From: Rhodoferax fermentans
GTDB taxonomy: Bacteria > Pseudomonadota > Gammaproteobacteria > Burkholderiales > Burkholderiaceae_C
Direction of reading: 5' to 3'
Assembly: GCF_002017865.1 (NCBI RefSeq)
Contig: NZ_MTJN01000002.1
Coordinates: 1,798,001-1,862,000, forward strand
DNA length: 64,000 nucleotides
Part shown: positions 19,572 through 27,682 of the stretch, one piece after another
Numbering within the stretch: position 1 is the first letter of the stretch
Layout of the letters: each line of letters begins with the position of its first letter
Translations under genes and position numbers: made by a program
The notes under the pieces: generated by a model
Databases searched by the model: none
The model's input: the letters and a program-made list of their open reading frames with translations, nothing else
Told to the model about the DNA's origin: nothing

Positions 19572-20582
19572 GTGATCCTGCCCGGCAACAACGCACCATC
19601 TATAGCAAAAGCAGCAGACAGCATCAGGGCTGGCAGGCTGTTGGGCTTGCCTACCGAGACGGTCTATGGGCTGGCAGCCGACGCCGACAACGACGCTGCG
19701 GTGGCGCAAATTTTTGTCGCCAAGGGTCGCCCAGCCGACCACCCGCTGATCGTGCATGTCGCGGATGCAGCGGCGACAGCCCATTACGCGGCAGACACTC
19801 CCGACTTCGCGCAAAAACTCATGGCGGCCTTCTGGCCCGGCCCGCTGACCCTGATCCTGCCGCGCCAACCCGGTGTGGCCCAGGCCGCCGCCGGTGGCAA
19901 CCCCACCGTGGGCCTGCGCTGCCCGTCACACCCGGTGGCGCAAGCGCTGTTGCAAGCCTGCGCGACACAAGGGGTGTGGGGTGTGGCCGCGCCGAGCGCC
20001 AACAAGTTTGGCCGCGTCAGCCCCACCACTGCAGCCCATGTGGCGGGTGAGTTTGGGGAGGAGCTGCTGATTCTGGACGGTGGCGCCTGCAGCGTGGGCA
20101 TCGAGTCCACCATCATCGACTGCAGCCGGGGCCAGCCGGTGCTGCTGCGCCCGGGCGCCATCACGCCGGAACAGGTACAAGCGGCTTGCGGCCTCAAAGT
20201 GCTCCAAAAAGAAGAGCTATCAACCCTTGAAAAACAAGCGCCCAAGGCCTCTGGCACCTTGGACTCGCACTACGCACCCCGGGCTCGGGTGCGCCTGATG
20301 GATGCGGCGGCCATGGACCAAGGAGCCCCCTTGATGCTGGCGGAGGCGAGTTCTGCGGCTGGCCCGGTGTTGGGCATCTGGTCCCACAAGCCGCTGGCCT
20401 TGTCTGATACCCGCTGCCTGTGGCAGGCCATGCCGGTGGATGCGGCACAAGCGGCCCAGCAGCTGTTTGCCACGCTGCGTGCGCTGGATGCCCAAGGGGT
20501 GTCTCAGATCTGGGTGCAGACCCCACCGGCCACGCCCGAGTGGGACGGTGTGCGCGACCGGCTACAGCGCGCCGCGTATTGA
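19572..20582 (+). CDS. sua5: Threonylcarbamoyl-AMP synthase (Sua5/YwlC type)
   Basis: Makes threonylcarbamoyl-adenylate from threonine, bicarbonate and ATP for the t6A modification of tRNAs. The YrdC domain has LPTETVYGLAADA, KGRPADHPLIVHV and FWPGPLTLIL. A C-terminal Sua5 domain follows the linker ending ASGTLDSHYAPRA. The GTG at 19572 with AGGGGG upstream gives 336 residues and avoids overlapping purK. The interdomain linker (20200-20249) is formed by a dispersed repeat copy. TsaB, a partner in the same pathway, is encoded 3 kb away. Confidence 0.92.
   Translation: MILPGNNAPSIAKAADSIRAGRLLGLPTETVYGLAADADNDAAVAQIFVAKGRPADHPLIVHVADAAATAHYAADTPDFAQKLMAAFWPGPLTLILPRQPGVAQAAAGGNPTVGLRCPSHPVAQALLQACATQGVWGVAAPSANKFGRVSPTTAAHVAGEFGEELLILDGGACSVGIESTIIDCSRGQPVLLRPGAITPEQVQAACGLKVLQKEELSTLEKQAPKASGTLDSHYAPRARVRLMDAAAMDQGAPLMLAEASSAAGPVLGIWSHKPLALSDTRCLWQAMPVDAAQAAQQLFATLRALDAQGVSQIWVQTPPATPEWDGVRDRLQRAAY
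20200..20249 (+). repeat. dispersed palindromic repeat in the sua5 linker
   Basis: TGCTCCAAAAAGAAGAGCTAT, CAACCCTTG, then CAAGCGCCCAAGGCC: a slightly decayed forward copy. It codes for VLQKEELSTLEKQAPK between the YrdC and Sua5 domains. Confidence 0.7.
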
Positions 20583-20595
20583 GCGCCAGCGGCGC

Positions 20596-20850
20596 TCAGC
20601 GGTAGCGCAGCTTCATCCCCAGGATCATCGCGGCCAACGACACCGTGATGGCATTGGAGATCACGATCGGCCAGGCGTCCATCAGCAGGCCATAGACCAG
20701 CCAACACGCCACACCCGTGGTGAACACGCAGTACATGCCCAGCGAGATGCCGCTGACATCTTTGGTGCGGAAGGTGTGCCAGGCCTGGGGTAAAAAACTG
20801 ATGGTGGTCAGCGTGGCGGCGACCGAGCCAATGATGTCAATCAAAGTCAT
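20596..20850 (-). CDS. SemiSWEET-type sugar transporter (PQ-loop)
   Basis: 84 residues with three membrane helices, the unit size of bacterial SemiSWEETs, which work as dimers. The first helix carries the PQ motif (TTISFLPQAWHTFRTKDVSGIS); VFTTGVACWLVYGLLMDAWPIV and ISNAITVSLAAMILGMKLRY follow. The ATG at 20850 is used because longer versions of the frame run into dacB. The likely substrate is a small sugar. It lies downstream of dacB on the same strand. Confidence 0.88.
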   Translation of the reverse strand: MTLIDIIGSVAATLTTISFLPQAWHTFRTKDVSGISLGMYCVFTTGVACWLVYGLLMDAWPIVISNAITVSLAAMILGMKLRYR

Positions 20851-20915
20851 GGGAATGGGGTTTAAGGGAAAACCCGATTGTCGGTCAAGCATGTGTCCAT
20901 TTGTGTCGGCTCTGC

Positions 20916-22409
20916 TCAACGTCCCAAGGTGGTGTTGCCGGATGTGCCAGCCTCTGCCGCCGCCCAGTCCACCACCGCCTCCAACACCGGCCGCGCGGCG
21001 GCCGCATTGGGGTGGTTGACGATGGCCACCAGCGTCAGATGGCGGCCGTTGCTGCCATGCACATACCCGGCCACAGCCTGCACATCCCGCAGGCTGCCGG
21101 TTTTGAGGTGAGCGCTGGCCAGCGCGGCACGGCTGCGTTTGAGGGTGCCGTCCAGACCCACCAACGGCAGCGAGGCCATCAGCTCGGGCATGTAGGGCGA
21201 CAGGTAAGCCACCTGCAGCATCCGGCCCAGAGCGGCAGCGCTGATGCGTGCCTGGCGCGACAGCCCGGCGCCGTTCTCGATTTGCGGCACCGCCAGCGCC
21301 TGGGTGGCGGTGCCTGCCAGCGCAATGCGGCGCTGCCACCAGCCCCGCAGCACCTCACGCGCGGCCTCAAAGCTGGCCGGGCTGCTTGCGTCGGCTTGGC
21401 GCGCCAGTGTCAGAAACAGCTGCTGCGCCATCACGTTGTTGCTGAACTTGTTGATGTCGCGGATCACCTCGGCCAGCGTGGGTGAACTCACCCAAAAACT
21501 CGGGCTGGTGGCCGGGGCGCGGCCATCCAACACGCGGCCATCGAGCTTGCCACCCTGGTTGCGCCACAGGCCTTCGATCGCGCGGGCGGCGTAGCTGGGC
21601 GGGTCGATGTAGGCCACCGGCCAGAGCTTTTCACCACAGCCCATCGGGTAACCGCCCGCCAAACGGATGCGGGTCGGGTCAGAAAAATCCGCTTGCAGAC
21701 CACCACGGTAGTCCCCGCAGCCATCTGCGCTGGCACTGCCGAGCAGCGGCACGCTGCTGGGCATCTGCACCCCGGCCAGCGGCGGGTCGATCTGCACCCG
21801 CGCCACCCGGTTGGCCGGGTCGGGGGTGAAGGTCATCAGGATGGACTTGAAGTTGACCAGCAGCGCCTCGGGGCTGGCGTTGTAGGGGCGCAGCGGCTCA
21901 CCGTCAAAGTCGCCCGGCTGGCTGATGGGTGGGGCAAAAGCGCTGCGGTCGAGCACGATGTCACCCGCAATCCGCTGCACCCCCAGGCCTTGCACCCGGC
22001 GCAGCAGCAGCCAGAGTTTTTCGAGCGTCAGCGCAGGGTCACCCTGGCCAGCGATCACCAGGTTGCCCTTGAGCACACCGTTGACCACCGGGCCATCCAG
22101 CCACACCGGGGTGCGCCAGGTGTAGGCCGGGCCGAGCAGGTCCAGTGCGGCGGTGGTGGTCACCAGTTTCATGACCGAGGCCGGGTTGACCAGCACCTCG
22201 GCCCGGTGACTCAGACGTGGCGCCGAGAGGCCGTTGGCATCCACCACCAGCAGGCTGATGGCATCGGGTGGCAGCTGGGCACGCGCCAGAGCGCTGCTGA
22301 TCGGCTCGGGCAACGCCTGGGCGCCAGCGACCAGCGCGCTGAGACCAAGCCAGAGGGGTAACAAACAGCGGGCCAGTTGGTGGCGGCAGAGTGAGGGTGG
22401 TCGGGTCAT
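20916..22409 (-). CDS. dacB: D-alanyl-D-alanine carboxypeptidase/endopeptidase (PBP4)
   Basis: A periplasmic class C penicillin-binding protein that trims peptidoglycan peptides. A signal peptide (LPLWLGLSALVAGAQA) precedes the catalytic motifs: SVMK with Ser78 and Lys81, SNN in KFSNNVMAQQ (about 310), and KTG in ASAHLKTGSL (about 440). The length is 497 residues from the ATG at 22409, which starts the signal peptide; upstream in-frame codons would overlap the divergent transporter gene. All catalytic residues are present. Confidence 0.95.
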   Translation of the reverse strand: MTRPPSLCRHQLARCLLPLWLGLSALVAGAQALPEPISSALARAQLPPDAISLLVVDANGLSAPRLSHRAEVLVNPASVMKLVTTTAALDLLGPAYTWRTPVWLDGPVVNGVLKGNLVIAGQGDPALTLEKLWLLLRRVQGLGVQRIAGDIVLDRSAFAPPISQPGDFDGEPLRPYNASPEALLVNFKSILMTFTPDPANRVARVQIDPPLAGVQMPSSVPLLGSASADGCGDYRGGLQADFSDPTRIRLAGGYPMGCGEKLWPVAYIDPPSYAARAIEGLWRNQGGKLDGRVLDGRAPATSPSFWVSSPTLAEVIRDINKFSNNVMAQQLFLTLARQADASSPASFEAAREVLRGWWQRRIALAGTATQALAVPQIENGAGLSRQARISAAALGRMLQVAYLSPYMPELMASLPLVGLDGTLKRSRAALASAHLKTGSLRDVQAVAGYVHGSNGRHLTLVAIVNHPNAAAARPVLEAVVDWAAAEAGTSGNTTLGR

Positions 22410-22443
22410 GGGCGGATTATCCGGGCCACGGATAATGCCGCTC

Positions 22444-23475
22444 ATGACCGATGCCCCCCACCCTCTTCTGGCCCGTTTTTCCTCCCGCACGGTAGGCATT
22501 GCTGCGGCCGTGATCACGGTGCTGATCTGGACCTCGTTCATTGTGATTGCACGGGCCTCGAACGACCCGGCTCGTGGTGGCCTGCTGACTCCGTTTGACA
22601 TCGCCTACTGCCGCATTGTGGGCGCCTGCCTGATCCTGCTGCCCCTGGGGGCCTGGCTGGTGCACCAGGACCGCGCCCGAGGTATTCGCGGCTCGTCCTG
22701 GCTGCGCATCTCGCCCTTGCCGGGCCACATCACCATCAAGACCGGCTTTTTTGGCGGACTGCTCTACGCCTTGCTGGCCTACAGCGCCTTTGTGTATGCA
22801 CCGGCGGTACACGCCTCGGTGCTGATGCCGGGCAGCCTGCCGCTGTGGACGGCCTTGCTGGCGATGTGGCTGCTGTCTGACCGGATCACGCCGGCGCGCG
22901 CTGCGGGTCTGGCGCTGATTGTGCTTGGCGACCTGCTGGTGGGCGGCCTGAGCCTGCTGCAGGTGTTTGAAGGCGGATCGGTCTGGATCGGTGACCTGCT
23001 GTTCATGACAGCGGCCATGTGCTGGGCCTGTTACAGCGTGCTGGCGCGCCACTACCGGCTCGACGCGGTGCGCGCCACCATCGCCATCACCACCTTTGCT
23101 TGTGTGGCCTATTTGCCGATGTACACCGCGATGGCCTTGACCGGTGTGGTCAAGTCGCAGCTGTTCCATGCGCCCTGGCGCGACCTGCTGTTCCAGGCGG
23201 CTTTTCAGGGCTGGGGTTCGGTGGTGATCTCGGGCGTGACCTTCACCCAGATGATTCGCCACTTTGGCCCGGTGCGCTCGACCATGATCACCGCCTTGGT
23301 GCCGGGGCTCTCGGCCCTGAGCGCGGTGCTGCTGCTCGGTGAACCGCTGCACTGGAACCTGGCAGCGGGCCTGCTGCTGGTGACCGGCGGCATTTTGTTC
23401 GGGGTGCGTGCGGCAGCACCGAACCCTTCTAAAAACATAGCTGTGAAGCCAGTATCCAAAAGGGCTGGTGGTTGA
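22444..23475 (+). CDS. EamA/DMT family transporter
   Basis: A 343-residue inner-membrane protein with about ten segments arranged as two EamA repeats (AVITVLIWTSFIVIARASN at the start; GDLLFMTAAMCWACYSVLA opening the second). Such proteins export metabolites such as amino acids; the substrate is unknown. The start at 22444 or the in-frame ATG at 22435 are both possible. The C-terminal tail SKNIAVKPVSKRAGG and its stop codon lie in a dispersed repeat, so the natural C terminus was probably replaced by it. The next gene, tsaB, starts 16 bp downstream. Confidence 0.88.
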   Translation: MTDAPHPLLARFSSRTVGIAAAVITVLIWTSFIVIARASNDPARGGLLTPFDIAYCRIVGACLILLPLGAWLVHQDRARGIRGSSWLRISPLPGHITIKTGFFGGLLYALLAYSAFVYAPAVHASVLMPGSLPLWTALLAMWLLSDRITPARAAGLALIVLGDLLVGGLSLLQVFEGGSVWIGDLLFMTAAMCWACYSVLARHYRLDAVRATIAITTFACVAYLPMYTAMALTGVVKSQLFHAPWRDLLFQAAFQGWGSVVISGVTFTQMIRHFGPVRSTMITALVPGLSALSAVLLLGEPLHWNLAAGLLLVTGGILFGVRAAAPNPSKNIAVKPVSKRAGG

Positions 23476-23482
23476 TTTGATG
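23429..23482 (+). repeat. dispersed palindromic repeat at the 3' end of the EamA gene
   Basis: TCTAAAAACATAGCTGTGA, AGCC, GTATCCAAAAGGGCTGGTGG, then ATTTGATGG. A forward copy with an imperfect left arm that supplies the tail and stop codon of the transporter, ending just before the tsaB start. Confidence 0.65.
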
Positions 23483-23491
23483 GATAGACAC

Positions 23492-24190
23492 ATGAACCTC
23501 TTGGCCCTGGACACCAGTACCGAACAGATGTCGATCGCTGTGCAGCGCGCTGGTGTGACCGCGCCCTGGCAGCACAGTGCCGCCGGTGGCGCCCACAGCT
23601 CCACACACCTGATTCCAGAGATCCAACAGCTGCTGGCGCAGGCCGATCTGTCTTTTGACCAGCTCGACGCGATTGTGTTTGGCGCCGGGCCGGGCTCGTT
23701 CACCGGGCTGCGTACCGCCTGTTCGGTGGCGCAGGGCCTGGCTTTTGGGGCAAATGTGCCGGTGCTGCCGGTGGACACGCTGCTGGCCGTGGCCGAAGAA
23801 GCGCGTTGGCAGCTGTCGGGTGCGAGCGGCTTGGTGGTCACCAGCCTGCTCGACGCACGCATGGACGAGCTGTACACCGCCAGCTACATTTTTGAGAGTG
23901 ATGTGTGGCGACAGATCAAGGGCTGCAGCCTGATCAAGCCGGAGAGCCTGGGCTGGGATGGCGTGGGTGTGCTGGCGGGCAATGGGTTTGCCGCCTATGG
24001 TGCGCGCCTGCCCGATGGCCCCGGTCTGCGCCTGCTGGCGCTGCCCACCGCAACGGCCATGCTGCGGCTGGCGCCGGCCTTGCTGGCCGCTGGCGGCGCG
24101 GTGCCGGCAGCACAGGCGCTGCCCACCTACATCCGCGACAAGGTGGCGCAGACCACGCTGGAACGCGCGGCCGCCAAATCTGCGACCTGA
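23492..24190 (+). CDS. tsaB: tRNA threonylcarbamoyladenosine biosynthesis protein TsaB
   Basis: The scaffold partner of TsaD and TsaE in t6A synthesis. NLLALDTSTEQMSIAV at the N terminus and GAGPGSFTGLRTACSVAQG are the family signatures. 232 residues from the ATG at 23492. It is followed by rimI, 7 bp away, a common pair in proteobacteria. Confidence 0.94.
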   Translation: MNLLALDTSTEQMSIAVQRAGVTAPWQHSAAGGAHSSTHLIPEIQQLLAQADLSFDQLDAIVFGAGPGSFTGLRTACSVAQGLAFGANVPVLPVDTLLAVAEEARWQLSGASGLVVTSLLDARMDELYTASYIFESDVWRQIKGCSLIKPESLGWDGVGVLAGNGFAAYGARLPDGPGLRLLALPTATAMLRLAPALLAAGGAVPAAQALPTYIRDKVAQTTLERAAAKSAT

Positions 24191-24197
24191 ACCCGCC

Positions 24198-24677
24198 ATG
24201 AACGCCCAACTGCAGCCTGTGGAAGTGCGCTTTGAGCCGATGCGTGAGGCCGACCTCGACGCGGTGCTGGCGCTGGAGCAACAGGCCTACAGCCATCCCT
24301 GGCAGCGGCGCCACTTTGCCGACTGTCTGGCCGGGGGCTACCAGGCGCAGATGCTGCTGGCGGGCGACACCCTGCTGGGCTACTTTGTCGCCATGCAAGG
24401 TTTTGAGGAGGTGCACTTGCTCAACCTGGCGGTGGCACCTGGCCACCAGCGCCAGGGCTGGGCCAAGGTGATGCTCGACGCGCTGGTGTTGTGGGCGCGT
24501 GGCCAGGGCCTGCAATGGGTCTGGCTGGAGGCGCGCGCCAGCAACACCCGCGCGGTGCAGGTTTACAAGGCGCACGGCTTTCGGTATGTGGGCCTGCGCA
24601 AGCAGTATTACCCGGCGGAACTCGGCCAGCGTGAAGACGCGCTGGTGATGAGCCTCAAGCTCGAAACCACGCCGTGA
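24198..24677 (+). CDS. rimI: Ribosomal protein S18-alanine N-acetyltransferase
   Basis: A GNAT acetyltransferase of 159 residues. The acetyl-CoA site is LNLAVAPGHQRQGWAKVML; the start EVRFEPMREADLDAVLALEQ and the segment ASNTRAVQVYKAHGF, followed by VGLRKQYYP, are typical of RimI. It acetylates the N terminus of S18. Chosen start: ATG at 24198, after tsaB. Confidence 0.92.
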   Translation: MNAQLQPVEVRFEPMREADLDAVLALEQQAYSHPWQRRHFADCLAGGYQAQMLLAGDTLLGYFVAMQGFEEVHLLNLAVAPGHQRQGWAKVMLDALVLWARGQGLQWVWLEARASNTRAVQVYKAHGFRYVGLRKQYYPAELGQREDALVMSLKLETTP

Positions 24678-24722
24678 GGGCTTGGCCACAGCCCGGTCGG
24701 CCCAGTCGGTGAAAATCAGCCC

Positions 24723-25727
24723 ATGAGCCTTGACCTTGATACCCGCCAACGCGCCATGCTGGCCGAGATGGGGGTGCACGTCTGGTGGCCCGACAACACG
24801 GCCCCCGATGAGGTGCTGGCCCAGGCGGCCGCAGCCGATTTACAGGCCGACAGTGACCGCCACCACGATCTTGAAAATATAGCACCCAGCCCAGACAGTG
24901 AAAGGGCTGGAGGCCAAAATCATTCACAAGCTGCGGCGCCACAGCCCAGCCTGCCCACGCAGACCAGCAGCCGGTCTGCGCCACCCAGCACAACGGCCCT
25001 ACCCGCCGCGCCCGAGCAGTTGGCAGATCAGCGGCCCCCCGCCCGAGCGCGCCAGGCCCCGAGCGGCCCCGCCCCCACTGCGCTGACCCCGCTTGCGCCC
25101 GGCATCGAAACCATGGACTGGCCCACGCTGCAGGCCACGGTGGCTGCCTGTCAGGCATGCGCCATGTGCCTGGGCCGACGTGGCCCGGTGCTGGCTGCCC
25201 CACCAGACAGCCTGCGGGCCGACTGGCTGGTGCTCGGTGAACCACCTGATGACGCACAAGAGCGCGCTGGCGAACCCTTTGTGGACGACGCGGGCCTGTT
25301 ACTCGACAACATGCTCAAAGCGGTGGGGGTGCAACGCCACCAAACAGGCCTAGCCGAAGAGAACAACCCGGCCCAGACCGCCTACCTGAGCCTGGTGCTC
25401 AAGTGCCGCCCGGTGGTGCCCACCACGCCCGACGCGCAGGCGCTGACCGACTGCGCGCATTACCTGCGCCGCGAAATCGCGCTGGTGCAGCCCAAGGTGA
25501 TTTTGGCCATGGGTCGGCTGGCGATGCAGGTGCTGCTGAGCCAGGACCACCCACAAGGCCTCAAGTTGCCACTGGGCAAGTTGCGCGGGCAAGTCTGGCA
25601 TTACCAGGGGGTGCCGGTGGTGGTGACCTACCCACCTGCCTACCTGCTGCGTAACCCGCTGGACAAGGCCCGCGCCTGGGAAGATTTGTGCCTGGCGGCC
25701 GAGGTGGCACAGGCCCCGAACCGCTGA
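24723..25727 (+). CDS. Uracil-DNA glycosylase, family 4/5 type with iron-sulfur cluster
   Basis: Removes uracil from DNA. The catalytic domain occupies about residues 135-330. Cluster cysteines are Cys143 and Cys146 (CQAC), Cys228 (LKCRP) and Cys244 (TDCAHYL). Motif 1 is LVLGEPPDDAQERAGEPFVD, where GEAPG is more usual. The last motif reads VVTYPPAYLLRNP (303-305 YPP), with proline where many family 4 enzymes have histidine (YHPAYLL). The first 130 residues are low-complexity, and residues about 50-68 are encoded by a dispersed repeat. It lies downstream of tsaB-rimI, its usual place in Burkholderiales. Confidence 0.88.
   Translation: MSLDLDTRQRAMLAEMGVHVWWPDNTAPDEVLAQAAAADLQADSDRHHDLENIAPSPDSERAGGQNHSQAAAPQPSLPTQTSSRSAPPSTTALPAAPEQLADQRPPARARQAPSGPAPTALTPLAPGIETMDWPTLQATVAACQACAMCLGRRGPVLAAPPDSLRADWLVLGEPPDDAQERAGEPFVDDAGLLLDNMLKAVGVQRHQTGLAEENNPAQTAYLSLVLKCRPVVPTTPDAQALTDCAHYLRREIALVQPKVILAMGRLAMQVLLSQDHPQGLKLPLGKLRGQVWHYQGVPVVVTYPPAYLLRNPLDKARAWEDLCLAAEVAQAPNR
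24871..24930 (+). repeat. dispersed palindromic repeat in the udg linker
   Basis: TTGAAAATATAGC, CCAGCCC, AAAGGGCTGGAGGCCAAAAT: a forward copy with complete flanks and a widened loop. It is in frame within the disordered N-terminal region of the glycosylase, encoding LENIAPSPDSERAGGQN. Confidence 0.75.
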
Positions 25728-25741
25728 GGGGTCAAACCGCC

Positions 25742-26692
25742 TCAGGCGCCGGGTGCCTGGGTGTGGTCCAGGTCCGGGCGGTGGTAGGGGTCGACGTGGG
25801 TCAGCAGGTGCAACACGCGGTGGTGCTGCATCACGCGCTGCTGCGCGGCCACGGTGATGTCGTGCGCCTGCTCCACCGTCAGGGTGGCCAGCACCTCCAG
25901 ATGGGCGTCCACCACAATCATGTCGCCCATCATGCGGGTGCGGATGTCGTGCACACCACTCACACCGGGGGTTTGCTGCAGGGTCTGGCGGATGGCCTGC
26001 AGTTCGGCGTCGTCCACCGCGCGATCCATCAGGTCGTGCAAGGCGGTCCAGCCAAAACTCCAGCCCATGCGCGTGACCATGAAACCCACCAGCGCGGCCG
26101 CAATCGGGTCAAAAATCGGATAACCGGCCAGGTTGCCGATGATGCCCACCCCCACCACCAGCGAGGACGCCGCATCCGACCGGGCATGCCAGGCATTGGC
26201 CACCAGCATGCTGCTTTTGACCTTTTTGGCCACCAGCAACATGTAGCGAAACAGCAGCTCCTTGGCTGTGAGCGCCCCGAGCGCCACCCAAAGCGCACCG
26301 ATGTGCACCGTGGCAATCAAGTCGGGGTTTTGCAATTTGCTGGCCGCCGACCACAACATGCCCAACCCCACCACCAACAGCAGCAGCCCCAACACCAAAG
26401 AGGCCGCGTTCTCAAAACGCTGGTGGCCATAAGGGTGGTCGGCGTCAGCGGCTTTCTGGCTGTGGTGGTTGGCAAACAACACCACAAAATCGGCCACCAG
26501 GTCTGAGAGCGAATGCAGACCATCGGCCACCAAGGCCTGCGATTTGCTCAGCACCCCGGCCACGATCTGGAGCGTGCTCAACACCAGATTGACACCCACA
26601 CTGACCCAGGTGCTGCGCGAGGCCGCACGCGCACGCTCGGCGTTGTTGTACTGGGGCAGGTCCTGGGGGTCGGAAATCGGGTCGTGTTGCAT
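25742..26692 (-). CDS. Cation diffusion facilitator family metal efflux protein
   Basis: A 316-residue CDF transporter with six membrane segments and a cytoplasmic C-terminal domain. The zinc/iron site motifs are HSLSDLVADF in TM2 and HARSDAASS in TM5; HPYGHQRFENAASL lies between TM2 and TM3. These residues resemble the FieF (YiiP) group, which exports Zn2+ or Fe2+ in exchange for protons. The C-terminal domain has VVDAHLEV, common to the family. It converges with udg and is divergent from pyrF. Confidence 0.92.
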   Translation of the reverse strand: MQHDPISDPQDLPQYNNAERARAASRSTWVSVGVNLVLSTLQIVAGVLSKSQALVADGLHSLSDLVADFVVLFANHHSQKAADADHPYGHQRFENAASLVLGLLLLVVGLGMLWSAASKLQNPDLIATVHIGALWVALGALTAKELLFRYMLLVAKKVKSSMLVANAWHARSDAASSLVVGVGIIGNLAGYPIFDPIAAALVGFMVTRMGWSFGWTALHDLMDRAVDDAELQAIRQTLQQTPGVSGVHDIRTRMMGDMIVVDAHLEVLATLTVEQAHDITVAAQQRVMQHHRVLHLLTHVDPYHRPDLDHTQAPGA

Positions 26693-26763
26693 GGGGCACC
26701 AAGGGGGCGAAACGAGGGGCAGTTTAGGCGCTTTGTGGCCAAGGCATTCTTACAATGTCGGGC

Positions 26764-27624
26764 ATGAACTTCCTTGACCAACTGGGCGCGGCAGAGCGCC
26801 AGAACCAATCTCTGCTGTGTGTCGGTCTGGACCCGGACCCGGCGCGGTTTCCGGCGCACCTCAAAAACGATGCCAGCAAGATCTACGACTTTTGCGCCGC
26901 CATCGTCGACGCCACCGCCGATCTGGTAATTGCCTTCAAACCCCAAATTGCCTACTTTGCCGCCCACCGCGCCGAAGCCCAGCTGGAGCAGTTGATGGCC
27001 CACATGCGCCGCACCGCACCGCAGGTGCCGATCATTCTGGACGCCAAACGTGGCGACATCGGCAGCACCGCCGAGCAATACGCCATCGAGGCGTTTGAGC
27101 GTTACGGCGCCGATGCGGTCACGCTGTCGCCCTTCATGGGGTTGGATTCGGTGCAACCGTATCTGAAGTACCACGGCAAGGGTGCGTTTTTGCTGTGCCG
27201 CACCTCCAACCCCGGTGGCGACGATTTCCAGAACCAGCGCCTGGCCAGTGTGCCGGGGCAGCCGCTGCTGTATGAACACATTGCGCGACTGGCGCAAGGC
27301 CACTGGAATATCAACGGCCAGCTCGGTCTGGTGGTGGGCGCCACCTACCCGGCAGAAATTGAGCGGGTGCGGGCGCTGGCACCGAGCCTGCCGCTGCTGA
27401 TTCCGGGGGTGGGGGCACAAGGTGGGGACGCATTGGCCACGGTCAAGGCGGGCTGGCGCAACCAACGCGCCGCAGACGGCACGGCACAGACCACCGGGCC
27501 GATCATCGTCAACTCCTCACGGGCCATTTTGTATGCCAGCGCTGGCGGCGACTTTGCAACGGCAGCACGGGCCGAGGCATTCAAAACCCGCGATGTATTG
27601 CGGGCCGCTTGCCAAGCCGCATAA
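26764..27624 (+). CDS. pyrF: Orotidine 5'-phosphate decarboxylase, type 2
   Basis: The last step of UMP synthesis. The catalytic lysine motif [15 protein letters not shown] is clear, with [13 protein letters not shown] at the N terminus and [25 protein letters not shown] and [11 protein letters not shown] belong to the phosphate site. The length of about 286 residues is that of the longer type 2 enzymes. ATG codons at 26755 and 26764 are both possible; the second gives the usual N terminus MNFLDQL. It converges with a chemoreceptor gene, and a repeat fills the whole gap. Confidence 0.95.
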   Translation: MNFLDQLGAAERQNQSLLCVGLDPDPARFPAHLKNDASKIYDFCAAIVDATADLVIAFKPQIAYFAAHRAEAQLEQLMAHMRRTAPQVPIILDAKRGDIGSTAEQYAIEAFERYGADAVTLSPFMGLDSVQPYLKYHGKGAFLLCRTSNPGGDDFQNQRLASVPGQPLLYEHIARLAQGHWNINGQLGLVVGATYPAEIERVRALAPSLPLLIPGVGAQGGDALATVKAGWRNQRAADGTAQTTGPIIVNSSRAILYASAGGDFATAARAEAFKTRDVLRAACQAA

Positions 27625-27682
27625 GCTCTTTAATCTATAGCTATCAGCCCTTTTAGAAAAAGGGCTAGAGACCAAAATAGCT
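27625..27682 (+). repeat. dispersed palindromic repeat between pyrF and a chemoreceptor gene
   Basis: ATAGCTATC, AGCCCTTTT (27646-27654), AGA-type loop, AAAAAGGGCT (27657-27666), AGAGACCAAAATAGCT. A near-perfect forward copy filling the 57 bp between two convergent stop codons; it may act as a bidirectional hairpin. Confidence 0.85.

Noticed and set aside
20851..21339. Extended SemiSWEET reading frame reaching into dacB
   Set aside because: The extra part lies antisense-free but inside the dacB coding sequence in another frame; the 84-residue form is the complete transporter unit.
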